Below are positions 21,880-33,420 of a stretch of 64,000 nucleotides of DNA, one piece after another. Each line of letters starts with the position of its first letter. The first letter of the stretch is position 1. The position numbers were made by a program, and so were the translations under genes. The DNA is from Pistacia vera. Taxonomy: Eukaryota; Streptophyta; Magnoliopsida; Sapindales; Anacardiaceae. Where the stretch lies: NCBI RefSeq assembly GCF_008641045.1, contig NW_022196248.1, forward strand, positions 42,501-106,500, given 5' to 3'. The notes under the pieces were generated by a model, which worked only from the letters and a program-made list of their open reading frames with translations, searched no databases and was not told where the DNA came from.

Positions 21880-22226
21880 CCCTACATTAAGATTAAGGAG
21901 TTTGAAAAGGCCTTCGACTCAAAGGAGAAGGGAGCACGGATGTTATATCCTTGTGCGGGGCAATAAAATAAGTCCTTGCTTTCGTGGTCGATCGAACTTA
22001 GCTATTGAAGCCCTGCCTGTACCCACCAGGCTAGGGATGGTTCCCTGCATTGGACACCGGCCGTCACTCCATTCCCCAATAGTTGCTTTGTTAACGTGGA
22101 AAAAACCTAAAACCGCCTACAAGCTCAGGGGCGCTGCCTTCGTGACCTTGCCCGCACACTAGGGAGTGGGACCCTTGAATGCGTCTACGTGGCCTATTAA
22201 TACTGAAGTAGTCGCCAAACCCTAAC
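21880..22226. other. GC-rich insert with organelle-like texture
   Basis: About 350 bases with base composition and word use unlike the AT-rich flanks, sitting after an A run. A short plus-strand frame (21902-22162, from a non-ATG start) reads through it. I suspect a mitochondrial DNA fragment, from general resemblance only. Confidence 0.35.
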
Positions 22227-22410
22227 ATTAACCCCCTTTTTGAGGAGGAGAGCTACCTATTTATAGGTTTTCTAGCCTAATGTCACTAGGGTTTTTGCAA
22301 GTTGTAAGATCTTCCTTCATCATGATTTGTTAATATCTTTCATCTCTGTCCTCAAATTTAATGAAGTTGAGACAGGTGTGTGTAGTTGTGTGCATAATAG
22401 TAGTCAGTAG

Positions 22411-23069
22411 CAATTTTATGAAAATCGAACCGGACAATGACCCGTTCAAGGGTCCGGTTTTCAGTTTGACCGGTTGAATCGATCGGTTGGACCCTAATTT
22501 GTAAAATTACATTTTAGTCCCTAAAGGTTTGAAATTCATCAAAAAAAACCCCTATAATACTCCCTTAAGGTTTGAAATCTATCTAAAACACCCCTGTCGC
22601 GCAAAGATTTTGGTAAGTATGGCGGCAGCGACGATCGACGGCCAATCCAAGCTGGAATCTTGGGGCTTTTGATGTGCAGGTGCCGGCGACTCTAATGGTG
22701 GTGCGACGGAGTTCCATCGGCGTCGGAACTCGACGGAATCAACGAAAGAAATCCGACGTCGCGTAAAGCCGTAAACTTTAGGTGGACGACGATCGACGAA
22801 GGCTGGACGACGACGACTGAAAATGGATGGGTTTGGTCATGGAGATGTTGTCCGTCGAATGAGGGTGTTTTCTCCGTCGAAAGATGTCGGAATCTGGCAG
22901 GGTTTAGCTACGATTGGATCGCGATTCGGCACTATTCCGGTGGTCCAACCACGGTCTAATCCGGTTTAACTTCAAATAACGGTTTTTTATATATGCCGGA
23001 CCAGATTTGCCGCCGGTTGCCGGTCGAACCGGTCCGACCGGGTGGTCCGGTCCAACTTTCAGAACACTG
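22411..23069. mobile_element. Non-autonomous hAT-type DNA transposon, 659 bp
   Basis: Perfect 8-bp target duplication GTCAGTAG at 22403-22410 and 23070-23077, the length made by hAT transposases. Terminal inverted repeats are imperfect: CAATTTTATGAAAATCG at left against CAGTGTTCTGAAAGTTG at right, both continuing into repeated AACCGGAC/ACCGGTC motifs. The interior is GC-rich around 22600-22900 and has no transposase. An empty version of the site is present at 23251-23275. Confidence 0.9.
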
Positions 23070-23077
23070 GTCAGTAG

Positions 23078-23249
23078 ATGGCCAGCCGAGGAGTGGAAAC
23101 CAATGCAACGATGACAAGCCCGGACGCTGACTTGACAATAAAATATATGTATCCAATTCAAAAACTATAAAACACAGGTTCCGGGTGATGAAGCCTACAA
23201 TGAATACTGCTTTTAAGTGTAAAAGTTTTTTTTTTTTTTTTTTTTTTTT
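23078..23249. repeat. Direct duplicate, copy 1, ending in a T run
   Basis: Starting from ATGGCC and running to a T run, this is nearly identical to 23270-23430. Position 23250 is an N. Confidence 0.85.
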
Positions 23250-23250
23250 N
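23250..23250. other. Assembly ambiguity (single N)
   Basis: The only undefined base in the window. It sits exactly between the two duplicate copies and next to a T homopolymer. Confidence 0.98.
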
Positions 23251-23430
23251 CATAATAGTAGACAGTAGATGGCCGACCGAGGAGTGGAAACCAATGCAAC
23301 GATGACAAGCCCGGACGCTGACTTGACAATAAAATATATGTATCCAATTCAAAAACTATGGAGCACAGATTCCGGGTGATGAAGCCTACAACGAATACTG
23401 CTTTTTAAGTGTAAAAGGGATTTTTTTTTT
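23251..23430. repeat. Direct duplicate, copy 2, without the hAT insertion
   Basis: Reads CATAATAGTAGACAGTAG then ATGGCC directly, where copy 1 has CATAATAGTAGTCAGTAG, the 659-bp element and the target duplication. The remainder follows copy 1 with a few substitutions and ends in another T run. Confidence 0.88.
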
Positions 23431-24084
23431 TTTTTTTAACAAAAATAATTGGGTTAAATGCAAAATTCTACATTCTGATTTTTGAACAGAACTTTGCCTT
23501 GGTAATTGACAAGTTTTTTTCTTTAAACCAGGAGAAAAACTCCTTGGTTAGAATTATAATTAGCTTGTCTTATATACATAACAATTTACCATTGACAGTT
23601 TATTACCAAATAATAATTCCCACTGGTTTTACTCTTCAAAATTTTTATTTCAGCTAACTTAATTTGCACGAGAATACACAAAAAGACATATGGCTAATTG
23701 CCTCATACCAATGGAATTAAAAGACCCAGAACTTTATTATGGAAATCTCGTCTTCGATTCTTCCTCAAAGAGTTGTCGGGCAAGTAATTTTTTGGAAAAA
23801 GATACAGCTTGGTGGTATGAATTGGTAAATTAATTTGGTACAGTCTCTTGTGTTTGAGTCTCCATAACTGTTAATAAGGATGACCTTTAAAGCTTTTATT
23901 CAGTCAATAGTTTTAAAGTCTCGAAAAAATAGTTAAGATATGCATAAACTGACCCGAAAACCCTTGATCATTAGAAAAAAAAAAAAAAAAATTGGTAAAT
24001 TGATGAGGAATGAGAGATGGCAACACTTCTAAAGTACGTACATGATACTTAAGTTGCGTATGATCATTTGAGTTATGACATTTC
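23431..24084. other. AT-rich DNA
   Basis: No gene recognised. The stretch at 23665-23720 resembles 55050-55100 next to the third sulfotransferase remnant (shared CATATGGCTAAT), so it may belong to the same old duplicated segment. Confidence 0.4.
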
Positions 24085-24300
24085 TTTTTACAATAATGCA
24101 CCTAACCAGGCAATTAATTAATAATATCTTTAACCATATTATAATAAATCTATCATTATTCCAAAAGATATTTGTCGTTTCAAAAGATCTCAAAATCTAA
24201 TGTCCTAGTTATTAAATCAATGCTCGACAAGTAATAGGCAATATAGTAAATCAGAAGCATTTTTATTTTATTTTTTATAATGCTACACACAAAGTTGGAT
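24085..24300. repeat. Sulfotransferase-cluster flank repeat, copy A
   Basis: Shares CTAACCAGGCAATTAATTA and the AAAGATATTTGTCG ... ATCAATG ... GACAAGTAATAG ... AAATCAGAAG order with copies near 29955-30180 and 43960-44190. It is the most diverged of the three. Confidence 0.55.
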
Positions 24301-24441
24301 TTTGATAATTGATTTGACAAATTAATTCACCTATCCCATCATCTTATAATAAAGGAGATATTGTTAATACCATATAGATCTGATACAAATTTAATATTCT
24401 AACTTTATTCGTATAACATTATCATTTATTCATTTTCTACT

Positions 24442-24753
24442 TGAAGAAATATGGAATGCCTTTGATTGATTTCCCTGAATCTCTGCTAGCTAAAATTAAG
24501 CAGTAATAAGAGTTTCAATCAATCAACTTAATTCAAGTGATTGATTGAACAATTACAAAGATCTTTTATATTCATTACTTTCCTTTTTTTACATTTACAA
24601 AGATGTATAAATCGGCCAATTGTATAGGCTTACAATATATTGAATATACAAATTTATTATCTCTCTCTCTTTTCTTGGGCATACTTTGGTAGTGTCATTG
24701 TCTTGAACTGCTTCTCTTTGTCTTGCTCTTGGTCTCTGTCTCGATTCCTTACA
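24442..24753 (+). repeat. 5' LTR, 312 bp
   Basis: Starts TGAAGAAATATGG and ends TTCCTTACA. It matches 29627-29937. Confidence 0.94.
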
Positions 24754-24765
24754 TGGTATCAGAGC
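24754..24765 (+). other. Primer binding site (initiator Met-tRNA)
   Basis: TGGTATCAGAGC immediately after the LTR. Confidence 0.93.
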
Positions 24766-24851
24766 ACAACTAACAGCTTCCGCTTGCCTTTCAACTCAGC
24801 TTCTTTCTCTTTGTCCCTGCAAACAATCAAAAAACACCATTAACCTTCATC

Positions 24852-26393
24852 ATGGAACTCAACCCAAATACAGCTACAACAAACCCAGACGGCCCAACTA
24901 ACAGCCCAATCACCATAGATAACCCACACAGCTCCAGCCCAAACAACCAATCTCTACCTGCTACAACTCAAGCCTAAACAATTCAAAACAGGCCTGACCC
25001 AACCCGTTATCCATATGGAATGTCGGGTCACAACCCGGAATCTTTTACCCATTCAAGGCCTAACCCAGCCTCTCTTGGAATACCGGGTTACAACCCGGAT
25101 TCTATTATGACATCGGGTTCGGATCCAAATCCCTACTTGCACCTTTTTCGAATCATTTCAGTCGCCGGGAACAATCGCCTTGAACTAGGCGATGTTCTCT
25201 TCTCACCGGTCTCCGATGGACCTGAATTAGTCCTCATCAAACAAACCCTCACCGGATCTGACAACTATGCCTCCTGGTCTCGCGATTTTCGGCAAGCCCT
25301 CTTCACCAAAGACAAAGATTCATTTCTTGATGGGGCTTTTCAACCACCGCCGCAACCTCATCTTCAACGCCACTGGAATCGTTGCAATATGCTGGTCTGC
25401 TCATGGATCAGCAATTGCCTTTCGTCAGAGGTTGCGGCTGGGCTCCCACCAACGGAAATGGCTGCCGAAATCTGGGCTAACATCAAGGAGATGTATGGAA
25501 AGCTCGATCTTGCCAAAATTTTCACTCTCTGGTAGCGTCTCATCGAACTCAAGAAAGGGAACAACTCGGTCACCACTTATTTCAATTGGCTCTCTGTCGT
25601 TTGGAATGAGTTAGACGCTGCCGAAGAAACGCTTGAGGGGCCACCAGAAACACTCAATCAATACCACATAATGCGAGATCGCGACCGATTGTCGCATTTT
25701 TTGCTCGGATTAAATGACGATTTTCTCTCTTTCAGGACACAAGTACTGGCCGCATCTCCACCACCTTCTCTTTGCCAGAGTTTTCAACTAGCGATGCAAG
25801 ATGAAAGCCAACACTAGTTGAACTATGACAGAACATCACTGGATTCAATGGCACTGGCAGGGTTGAGAGAAAATGGGGATTCACAGCGGCTAGGGCACAA
25901 TGAAGGTGAAAAACCTTCTCTTATATATAATGAGATGAAAGGCTCAAATTCAATCTTGAGATCTGACGACCAGAAACTCATCGCGTTTTTAAACGCATCT
26001 CACGGTTCCAATTGTGCCGCGTCATGCAATGGGTCAAACAGGTCAACCGGGTCAACTAGATTTGAAAATGGGTCAAACGGGTCTAGATATGGGTCAAATG
26101 GGCTGGGAAATTCAAGATCCAATAAAAATCGATTATATCGTGATTATTGCAAAAGAAGAAATCATGATCAGGACCATTGTTGGAGATTACATGGTCATCC
26201 GGATTCCAACAACAAAGAGAGAAATGGTCATTATTCTTCTTTCCAAGTTTCTCTTGGAAATCAGTCAACACCTACTCTCAACCCGGAACAATATAATCAA
26301 TTGCTCCAATTACTAAACAATGCCCCGACTGCTCCCACCGCATCTTACGCATGTACCTCTTATTGTTTTAATGTACTCACAACTAATATGTAG
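24852..26393 (+). pseudogene. Copia gag, interrupted by stops
   Basis: ATG at 24852 opens an Asn/Pro-rich leader that meets TAA near 24975. The same frame resumes with the Copia gag domain (SDNYASWSRDFRQAL at 25258, then WNRCNMLVCSWI and AAEIWANIKEMYG). A TAG at 25533 replaces the glutamine expected in LWQRL, and a further stop lies near 25815. A knuckle-like DYCKRRNHDQDHCWRLHG near 26140 lacks the usual first cysteine. It would be the capsid/nucleocapsid protein. Confidence 0.85.
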
Positions 26394-27871
26394 ATTATTG
26401 ATTCAAGGGCTAGTGATCACATCATTTGTCACCCAAATTTTTTTACCACAATTTCCACTACCTCATCCACTTCCGTTCGTATGCCAAACGAAAATATCAC
26501 CCCAGCTACTCATATAGGAACCGTCCACTTATCTGCCACTTTATCACTTAAAAATGTGTTATGTGTTCCTGCATTTCATTTTAATCTTATCTCAGTATCC
26601 AAAATATGTGAAGACAATAGTTGCATTGTAGAGTTTTGTCCTAACACATGTAAATTTCAAGACCCTTCGACTGGGAAACTGATGGGCTTGGGTAAAGTCA
26701 ATAGAGGTCTATACTACTGGGCACCTGTTGAGTCTCCTAAAAGTTTTCCTACTTGTAGTCAAAATAAAATTTCCCATTGTAATACGATAATTAATAAAAA
26801 TTCCTTTATTCTTCATCAACAATTAGGTCACAGTGCAACTATCCCTCACCCTTACCCTCAATGTCCTATATGTCCATTGGCTAAACAAGCCCGCATTACC
26901 TTTCCACATAGCACTTCCACTACAACCCAACCTTTTGCTTTAATCCATCTTGATATTTGGGGGCCTTACCACACCCCAAATCATGATGGATCTAGATTTT
27001 TCCTCACCATTATCGATGACTTTTCCCGGGGTACATGGACATTCCTCATGCAATCAAATCTCAAACACTTACTCACAGTGAGAATTTCCTATCCATGGTC
27101 ACCACCCAGTTTCGTACTTCTATACAAAGAGTTAGAACCAACAATGCTAAGGAGATCTTTAATTATAATTGTTCATCTCTATTTTTATCTCTTGACATTT
27201 TGCATGAAAGCTCTTGCACATATACACCACAACAAAATGGGGTTGTCGAAAGAAAACACCATCATCTACTTGAAGTAGCGTGTGCCCTCAAACACCAAGC
27301 CCACATACCTGTTTCTTTTTGGGGCGATTGTGTGATCATAGCCATATACCTAGTCAATCACATGCCAACCAGAGTTCTTCATGGTAAGACTCCTTATGAG
27401 ATACTGTTCAAGAAGCCACCAGCTCTTGACCACCTCCGAGTTTTTGGTTGCATTTGTTATGCTGCCACCCTTGGCTCCCATGACAAGTTTGGTACCCGGG
27501 CCACCCATTGTATATTTATGGGATATCCTATGCTTCAGAAAGGTTACAGGCTATATGATCCAGTTGAAAACAGGTTCCTAATCTCCAGAGATGTTGTGTT
27601 TCATGAAGACATTTTTCCATTTGCCAGAGATACCATTACTACATCTACATCACCCAGTCTGGTTCCTGAAGATACTATCCAACAGGATCCTCTATTCTAT
27701 ATGATACCGGATCCTCCGATTCCTCAGCCTGACTACACTACCAATGATTTTGATACAGCAGCCACTAATGATCCTCAAGAAGAAACACCTATTCAGATTC
27801 CTACTACTGGTTCCTCACCCGGATCCCCTATTCCAATTGTTTCCACACAGGATCCACTGTTCCAGTTCTAA
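26394..27871 (+). pseudogene. Copia protease start and integrase
   Basis: The protease begins with IIDSRASDHI, so the catalytic Asp-Ser-Gly has become Asp-Ser-Arg, and a TAG precedes it. Integrase shows the HHCC region ending CPICPLAKQ, then HLDIWGP with the first Asp, IDDFSR, and, after a frameshift around 27050, PQQNGVVERKHHHLLE with the Glu. KTPYEILFKKPP and FGC follow. The C-terminal part is Pro/Thr-rich. These parts would process the polyprotein and integrate the cDNA. Confidence 0.86.
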
Positions 27872-28079
27872 TTATTCCCACACGCCGCAATACTTGGCAG
27901 ACTCGGCCTCCAATTTGGATAGAAGATTATGAATGTCCTACTGTTTCCAATTCCCCAGGTACATTATATCATACCTCCAATTATGTGAGTTATGGACGTC
28001 TCTCTCCTGTAAACATAGCCTATATCAGTCACATCTCTGTCGATCGAGAACACACTAGTTACATAGATGTTGTTTAATA

Positions 28080-28800
28080 CTCTCACTAGCATCAAGCAAT
28101 GGCTGATGAACTTACTGCTCTAACTCAGAATCATACTTGGGATCTAGTGCCTCGTCCCTCTCATAGAAAACCCATTGGTTGTAAATGGGTCTACAAAATC
28201 AAGCACCGTGCTGATGGATCCATCGAACGTTACAAAGCTCAATTAGTAGCTAAAGGCTTCACTTAGTGTGAGGGCTTTGATTATCAAGAGACATTCTCAC
28301 CAGTAGCCAAACATGTCACTGTTCGTACTTTCCTTATAGTGGCTTCTGTTCATAATTGGTCTCTCTATCAAATGGATGTTAACAATGCTTTCCTTCATGG
28401 TGATCTTCATGAAGAAATTTATATGGATCTTCCTCCTAACATTCGCAAAAAAGGGGAGAATACAGTATGTCATCTGCGAAAATCCCTCTATGGTCTCAAA
28501 CAAGCATCCCGACAATGGAATGAGAAATTTAGCAAAGCTCTCATTAGCATAGGATTTGTTCAGTCCAAAAATGACTATGCATTATTCACCTGACACAAAG
28601 GTAAAACTTTATTGCTCTAATCATCTATGTAAATGACATTCTTATTACAAGAAATGATGAAGTAGGCATCAAATCCTTGAAAGAGCATCTCAACAGACAA
28701 TTCTGAATAAAAGATCTAAGAGAAACAAAATATTTCCTAGGAATCGAAATTGCTCGATCCCCGGCAGGAATATCTCTCAACCAACAGAAGTATGTCTTGG
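28080..28800 (+). pseudogene. Copia reverse transcriptase, catalytic box mutated
   Basis: CKWVYKIKHRADGSIERYKAQLVAKGFT is interrupted by a TAG at about 28264. QMDVNNAFLHGDL and SLYGLKQASRQW follow. The catalytic YVDD box near 28627 reads YVND, replacing the first catalytic aspartate with asparagine. A frameshift follows near 28600. Confidence 0.86.
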
Positions 28801-29619
28801 AATTGATTTCTGATTATGGGCTATCAGGATGCAAGCCAAGTATTATTCCAGTAGAACAAAACACCAAATTGACTACTCAGGAATACGACAATGAGACATC
28901 ATCTACTGAAGTTGATCCACCTTTGGAAGACCCCACAAATTATCAAAGACTTGTTGGACGATTAATCTACCTCACCATGACTCACTCAGACATCAGTTAT
29001 TGGGTCCAAATCCTTAGTCAGTTCTTGCATAAGCCTAAACAATCTCACATGGATGTTGCGATAAAGGTTATGAAATACTTGAAAGGATGTCCTGGCTTAG
29101 GTATTCTCCTTCCTCGAGACAAAGGTTTGGATATCATAGCTCATTGTGACTCAAACTCGGCCACATGTCCAATGACAAGAAAATCACTTATAGGTTTCTG
29201 CATCAAGCTAGGGGGAGCTCTTATTTCTTGGAAAAAAAAAGAAGAAACAATCAACTGTATCCCTTTCTTCAATAGAGGCGGAATACAGAGCCATGACAAA
29301 GACAACATGTGAGATCGTCTGGATTCTGGGATTATTAAAGGACCTAGAAGTAGAGGTAAGTAAACTGGTTCTTTTATACTGTGACAACAAGGCTGCAAAC
29401 AACATAGCAGCAAATCCAGTAATCCATGAAAGAACGAAACATATAGAAATTGATTGTCATTTTGTCAGAAACAAAATACAAGAAGGGGTAATCAAAACTT
29501 TACACATTTGTACTTCAGAACAACTAGCAGACATCTTCACAAAGCCATTATGTAGCAGACAACATTCATATTTACTTAACAAGCTTGAAGTTTTTGACAT
29601 CTACAAACCACAAACTTAA
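28797..29619 (+). pseudogene. Copia RT connection and RNase H
   Basis: YQRLVGRLIYLTMTHSDISY is followed by AHCDSNSATCPMTRKS and a frameshift near 29250-29290. The end then reads CDNKAANNIAANPVIHERTKHIEIDCHFVR, the conserved Copia RNase H tail. It stops just before the polypurine tract. Confidence 0.86.
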
Positions 29620-29626
29620 GGGGGAG
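29618..29626 (+). other. Polypurine tract
   Basis: AAGGGGGAG directly before the 3' LTR. Confidence 0.9.
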
Positions 29627-29937
29627 TGACGAAATATGGAATGCCTTTGATTGATTTCCCTAAATCTCTGCTGGCTAAAATTAAGCAGTAGTTAGAGTTT
29701 CAATCAATCAACTTAATTCAAGTGATTGATTGAACAATTACAGGGATCTTTTATTTCATTACTTTCCTTTTTTTACATTTACAAAGATGTATAAATTGGC
29801 CAATTGTACGGGCTTACAATATATTAAATATACAAATTTATTCTCTCTTTCTCCTTTCTTGGGCATACTCTGGCAGTGTCATTGTCTTGAACTGCTTCTC
29901 TTTGTCCTGCTCTTGGTCTCTGTCTCGATTCCTTACA
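29627..29937 (+). repeat. 3' LTR, 311 bp
   Basis: Starts TGACGAAATATGG and ends TTCCTTACA. CTACT follows. Confidence 0.94.
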
Positions 29938-29954
29938 CTACTCTCTATGTATGG

Positions 29955-30260
29955 GAGGGAGAGAGATAATACACCCAATTAACTAGGCAATTATAAGAAT
30001 ATAATTTTATAACAATTAACTTAAATTATCTATCAAGCACTAATATTTGGCTGTTATAATATCATTATTTTTGAAGATATTTGTCGGATTAAAAGATTTC
30101 TCAATTCTAGGTGTAAATCAATGTTACACACCTCGGCAAAATAGTAGATCAGAAGAGTGTTTTATTTCTGCAATGTGTGTGAGAGGGAGAGGTATTTACA
30201 TATGTAACACAGATATGCATGCCACTCAAATATATATGATATTGCTTGGATTTAAGAGGG
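29955..30260. repeat. Sulfotransferase-cluster flank repeat, copy B
   Basis: Shares AGATATTTGTCGGATTAAAAGAT, ACACCTCGGCAAAA and TAGATCAGAAGAGT with 44075-44170, in the same orientation. It lies 3' of the sulfotransferase that follows (minus strand). Confidence 0.75.
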
Positions 30261-30429
30261 TTTTTTCCATCCTTCATCAAGCTTTAAATACAAAACAAAA
30301 CATAAAATAAACGACTGACAGCATTAACTGAAAGAAAATTTATAAATAAACTACTTCGATCATGCAAATACATAAAGAAGATTGATAATCAAACATCACT
30401 AAACAATACTATATATCCTTTTACAACAT

Positions 30430-31426
30430 CTATGGTTTTTTGAATGTGAAACCAGATCCACCCAATTTCTCTTCTAGTATCTTGTCCAGGCGCTCTGACA
30501 TTGAGGAGTTTAAATAATTTGTATGATCTCCCACCAAACCTTTCCTAAAGAAGACTTTAGTTTTAATCCCGTCATTGAGTCTACCATTTTTATTCACTTC
30601 TAATTTTTTCATGTTATCGAAACTGCAGAATTTTGATATTTCTTCAATCACATTTCGACTTTCTTCTTCTTTAGAGAAAGGACATCCTAAAAAATCTGCT
30701 AGTTTCTTAACATAAAAGTTGATGCCAACTTTCAGATCTTCATATTTCAAGAACAATATTTTGTGTGGTTTCTCTGCGCTGGCCTTCCAATACCCCAACA
30801 CATGATCCCAAATGGGGCCAAAAGCTTGGATTCCATTACATATCATCTCGAAAGCTTCGTCTAATGAAATCGGCTCCTTGGTTTGCTCTCGAAGTTCGAG
30901 TAGGAAATGCCAATTGGAGATGAACTGGTCCAAGGGATTCCTACATATATAAACAATACGACAATTAGAATTAACAATGGAAACCGGAAGTGAAGCATAT
31001 GGGATATGAGTTGCGAAAATCCTTGGCGTAGGAAATTCCTCAAGAGTAGGGGTTTGATTGTGCGTTGAATGCTGAATCTGATTTACAGGTAACAGATCAT
31101 GAGGGGATGTAGTCAGCAAAGGACTATCTTTTAATTCATAGCGAAATCGATTGACGATTGTAAAGGTGAGGGCCTTTAGCCAAGTGGTGCCAGATTTGGG
31201 AAAGGACGTTAATATTATGTCTGTATCTTGTGCTTGGAAGCGCCTCTGAAAAGAGATCGTGCCATGAATGTGCCTAGATGGACACCAAAACCCTTGGTAT
31301 TGATAGAGGTAAGAACCATCCCAATTTTTCTCTGTTGGAAGGTTTAAGACAAAGTTCTTCAATCTCTTTGCTTAGGTCTTCTTCTCCAGGTGTAGGCGCC
31401 TGGGAGCTTTCAGCGTTTTTCTCCAT
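30430..31426 (-). pseudogene. Cytosolic sulfotransferase, near full length, one frameshift near the N-terminus
   Basis: A plant SOT-family enzyme that would move sulfate from PAPS to a hydroxyl of a small molecule in the cytosol; the substrate is not predictable. The main frame (about 310 codons, 30430-31362) has the PAPS 5'-phosphosulfate loop PKSGTTW, the expected catalytic His in ATHIPYASLP, the 3'-phosphate site CRNPLDQFISNW, and the C-terminal RKGLVGDH, where a Trp is usual in place of His. No intron is seen, as is common in plant SOT genes. The natural ATG (31424-31426, MEKNAESSQAP) is in another frame: one extra base in the CTTTG around 31350-31354 shifts it. The next in-frame ATG would remove the PAPS loop. 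So it is either a young pseudogene or a sequence error. Confidence 0.88.
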
Positions 31427-32470
31427 GGAAATTTTTGGTATATGTAAGAAAGGAAAACTGTTACAAGAGCGAATGACCGTACGCAGCACTTTAAGTTATA
31501 TATATATATATATATAACAAGGTAGCATGAATAATGAATGTGAAAGATGAAGAGATATATGTTTATAACAGCATCTTAATTAAATAGTTTTACAATTATC
31601 CATTATTGTTCATAAAAGACAAGATAGTTGTTGGTCTGAACTTCAAGAAAATTTATCAATTATTATTCATGAAAAACAATTATATTATGATTTACTAGAT
31701 GCTTTGAGTTTATAGTATATTCAATAAATCCAGAGATTAATTAAAGTGTACAATCAAACTGACACAGACATCTTGATTAAAAAAAAAACGAGACAGCTTG
31801 TCAGCTACTTCAATTGATTATTACGGTTCATCTTTTAATTCCAAGACCACACAGGTTAAAAGACTTGTTGCAACGTTCATTTTTATTTCTTTTTCTTTTT
31901 CTTTTTTTAATAAATTACTTTTAACTTTATCTTTCGCCTTCTGCCATCTACCTCTAGCATTTACACATAGTTGTCATCACCGTTGTTTTGTTTCTGTAAT
32001 TCTAGATTTGCTCCCTGATTGTTTGTTTCTTTCACATTTACCTTTCATAAACTAAAAGATAAGGGAAAGACAAAAGAGTGTTGAAATTGTTGTTCTATTG
32101 TTGCCATATTTATTTAGTTTTCTTTCTCTGAAACATATATATACATGGAAAATTAAATATCATTGATGAGCATAAATTTAATCATCTCATCATCCTTGCG
32201 GAACATCAAATAATAAAATACATATAGCTATGAAAAATGAACTCTGTCGTAATATATTTACTATCAATTATTGTAACTTTCCCAGGAGTAAAGTTTAAGA
32301 TCAAAGGCATTCGTGGACCTAGGTGTTTCTCGGTCTTTAACTATCCACAATTAAATACCATGTAGCTATCTTCAACTTTGGTCACATCCATTATTGTATT
32401 AATTTGTTGTCTTTACCTACAACTATCCACAATGAATGTGAAAAGAAGTGAAAGATGAGAATATCTATAA
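31427..32470. other. 5' region of the sulfotransferase and AT-rich spacer
   Basis: An (AT)n run at 31499-31516 lies about 75 bases upstream of the ATG (minus strand) and could contain the TATA element. The remainder has no recognisable feature. Confidence 0.45.
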
Positions 32471-33160
32471 GGGCCTGCTTAGTTAGGGTGAATGTTACGT
32501 AGCTCTAGTAATGTATCTTATATTATTGATATTATCACGTTCGGTTATCAAGTAATATAAGATTTTGGTAATCCTCTTAAATCAATAGTAATTACTGTTA
32601 GTTATATAGATGATAATCTGAATATCACTATTTTCTTGGGTATTTTAAAATAACTTAGTAATCTTAATTTTGTTATAAGGTTACTCCTAACAAATAAAAC
32701 TTTAGGACATTATTACCCTTATTCTTAAAACAATTTACCCATAACACCCCAACCACCTTTCGACGACTACCGACTACTGCCTCCACTGTCGTCGCCATCA
32801 CTAGCCATCGACCACCACGACCAACCAACGACTAGCAATCGCTAGACACTGGCCACCACCACCAACCGACAACTAGCAATCGTGGGAACGACACACAACC
32901 AACCGTCAACAACGGCCAAGTTGATGTACAAACAACCAGTCATGCCCCGTTTTGACGACTACCGAATGACGATGGTGGTCGGCAGTCAACTGTCCTGTTG
33001 GGCGGTTAGAGTGTTTTTGTTAATTTTTAAACTTTTTATTGTGAGTGTTTTAGCTAAATTCTCAAATATAGAGGGTTAAAATGTAATCTAAATAATAATA
33101 ATATAATAATATTTATATTAAATAAATAATTGATACATTTATTGAGTAAAACAAAAGCCT
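32471..33160. mobile_element. MITE-like element, family copy 1
   Basis: Starts GGGCCTGCTTAGTTAGGG, and the far end reads in reverse complement GGCTTTTGTTTTAC. The interior has AT-rich arms and a GC-richer core of GACGACTACCG/CCACCACC motifs. The sequence GTGTTTTTGTTAATTTTTAAAC ... GTGTTTTAGC is shared with the copies at 40851, 41356, 62169 and 63483. Boundaries are approximate. Confidence 0.5.
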
Positions 33161-33420
33161 TTTATAGGTACTACATCAACTAAGAATTAGAAACTAAACA
33201 AAAAAATAGCAACCACTAACTCCACTAACTTAAACAATGGACTCGACAACTACCACTCACACTAGACTCCAATGAAATAGGTCTTATTCTATTTTATTAA
33301 TTGCGCCTGATTGTTTTGTGCTTGATTTTAGATAGGTAAGAATTTCGTATTGTATATGCTTTTGAGTTATTGGAGGGTCCTCCGAGAGATCATGTGAACC
33401 AACTCTATCATAATATATAT

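Larger units (their letters stand above)
24442..29937 (+). mobile_element. Complete but inactive Ty1/Copia element, 5496 bp
   Basis: LTRs of 312 and 311 bp, a PBS (TGGTATCAGAGC), a polypurine tract, and a perfect 5-bp target duplication CTACT at 24437-24441 and 29938-29942. The LTRs differ at roughly 20 positions by eye. The internal order is gag, protease, integrase, RT, RNase H. Frames shift at least three times and several stops occur. The element lies between flank copies A and B of the sulfotransferase cluster. Confidence 0.95.

Noticed and set aside
29141..29413. Minus-strand 90-codon frame in the Copia RNase H region
   Set aside because: Complement of the real RNase H coding sequence.
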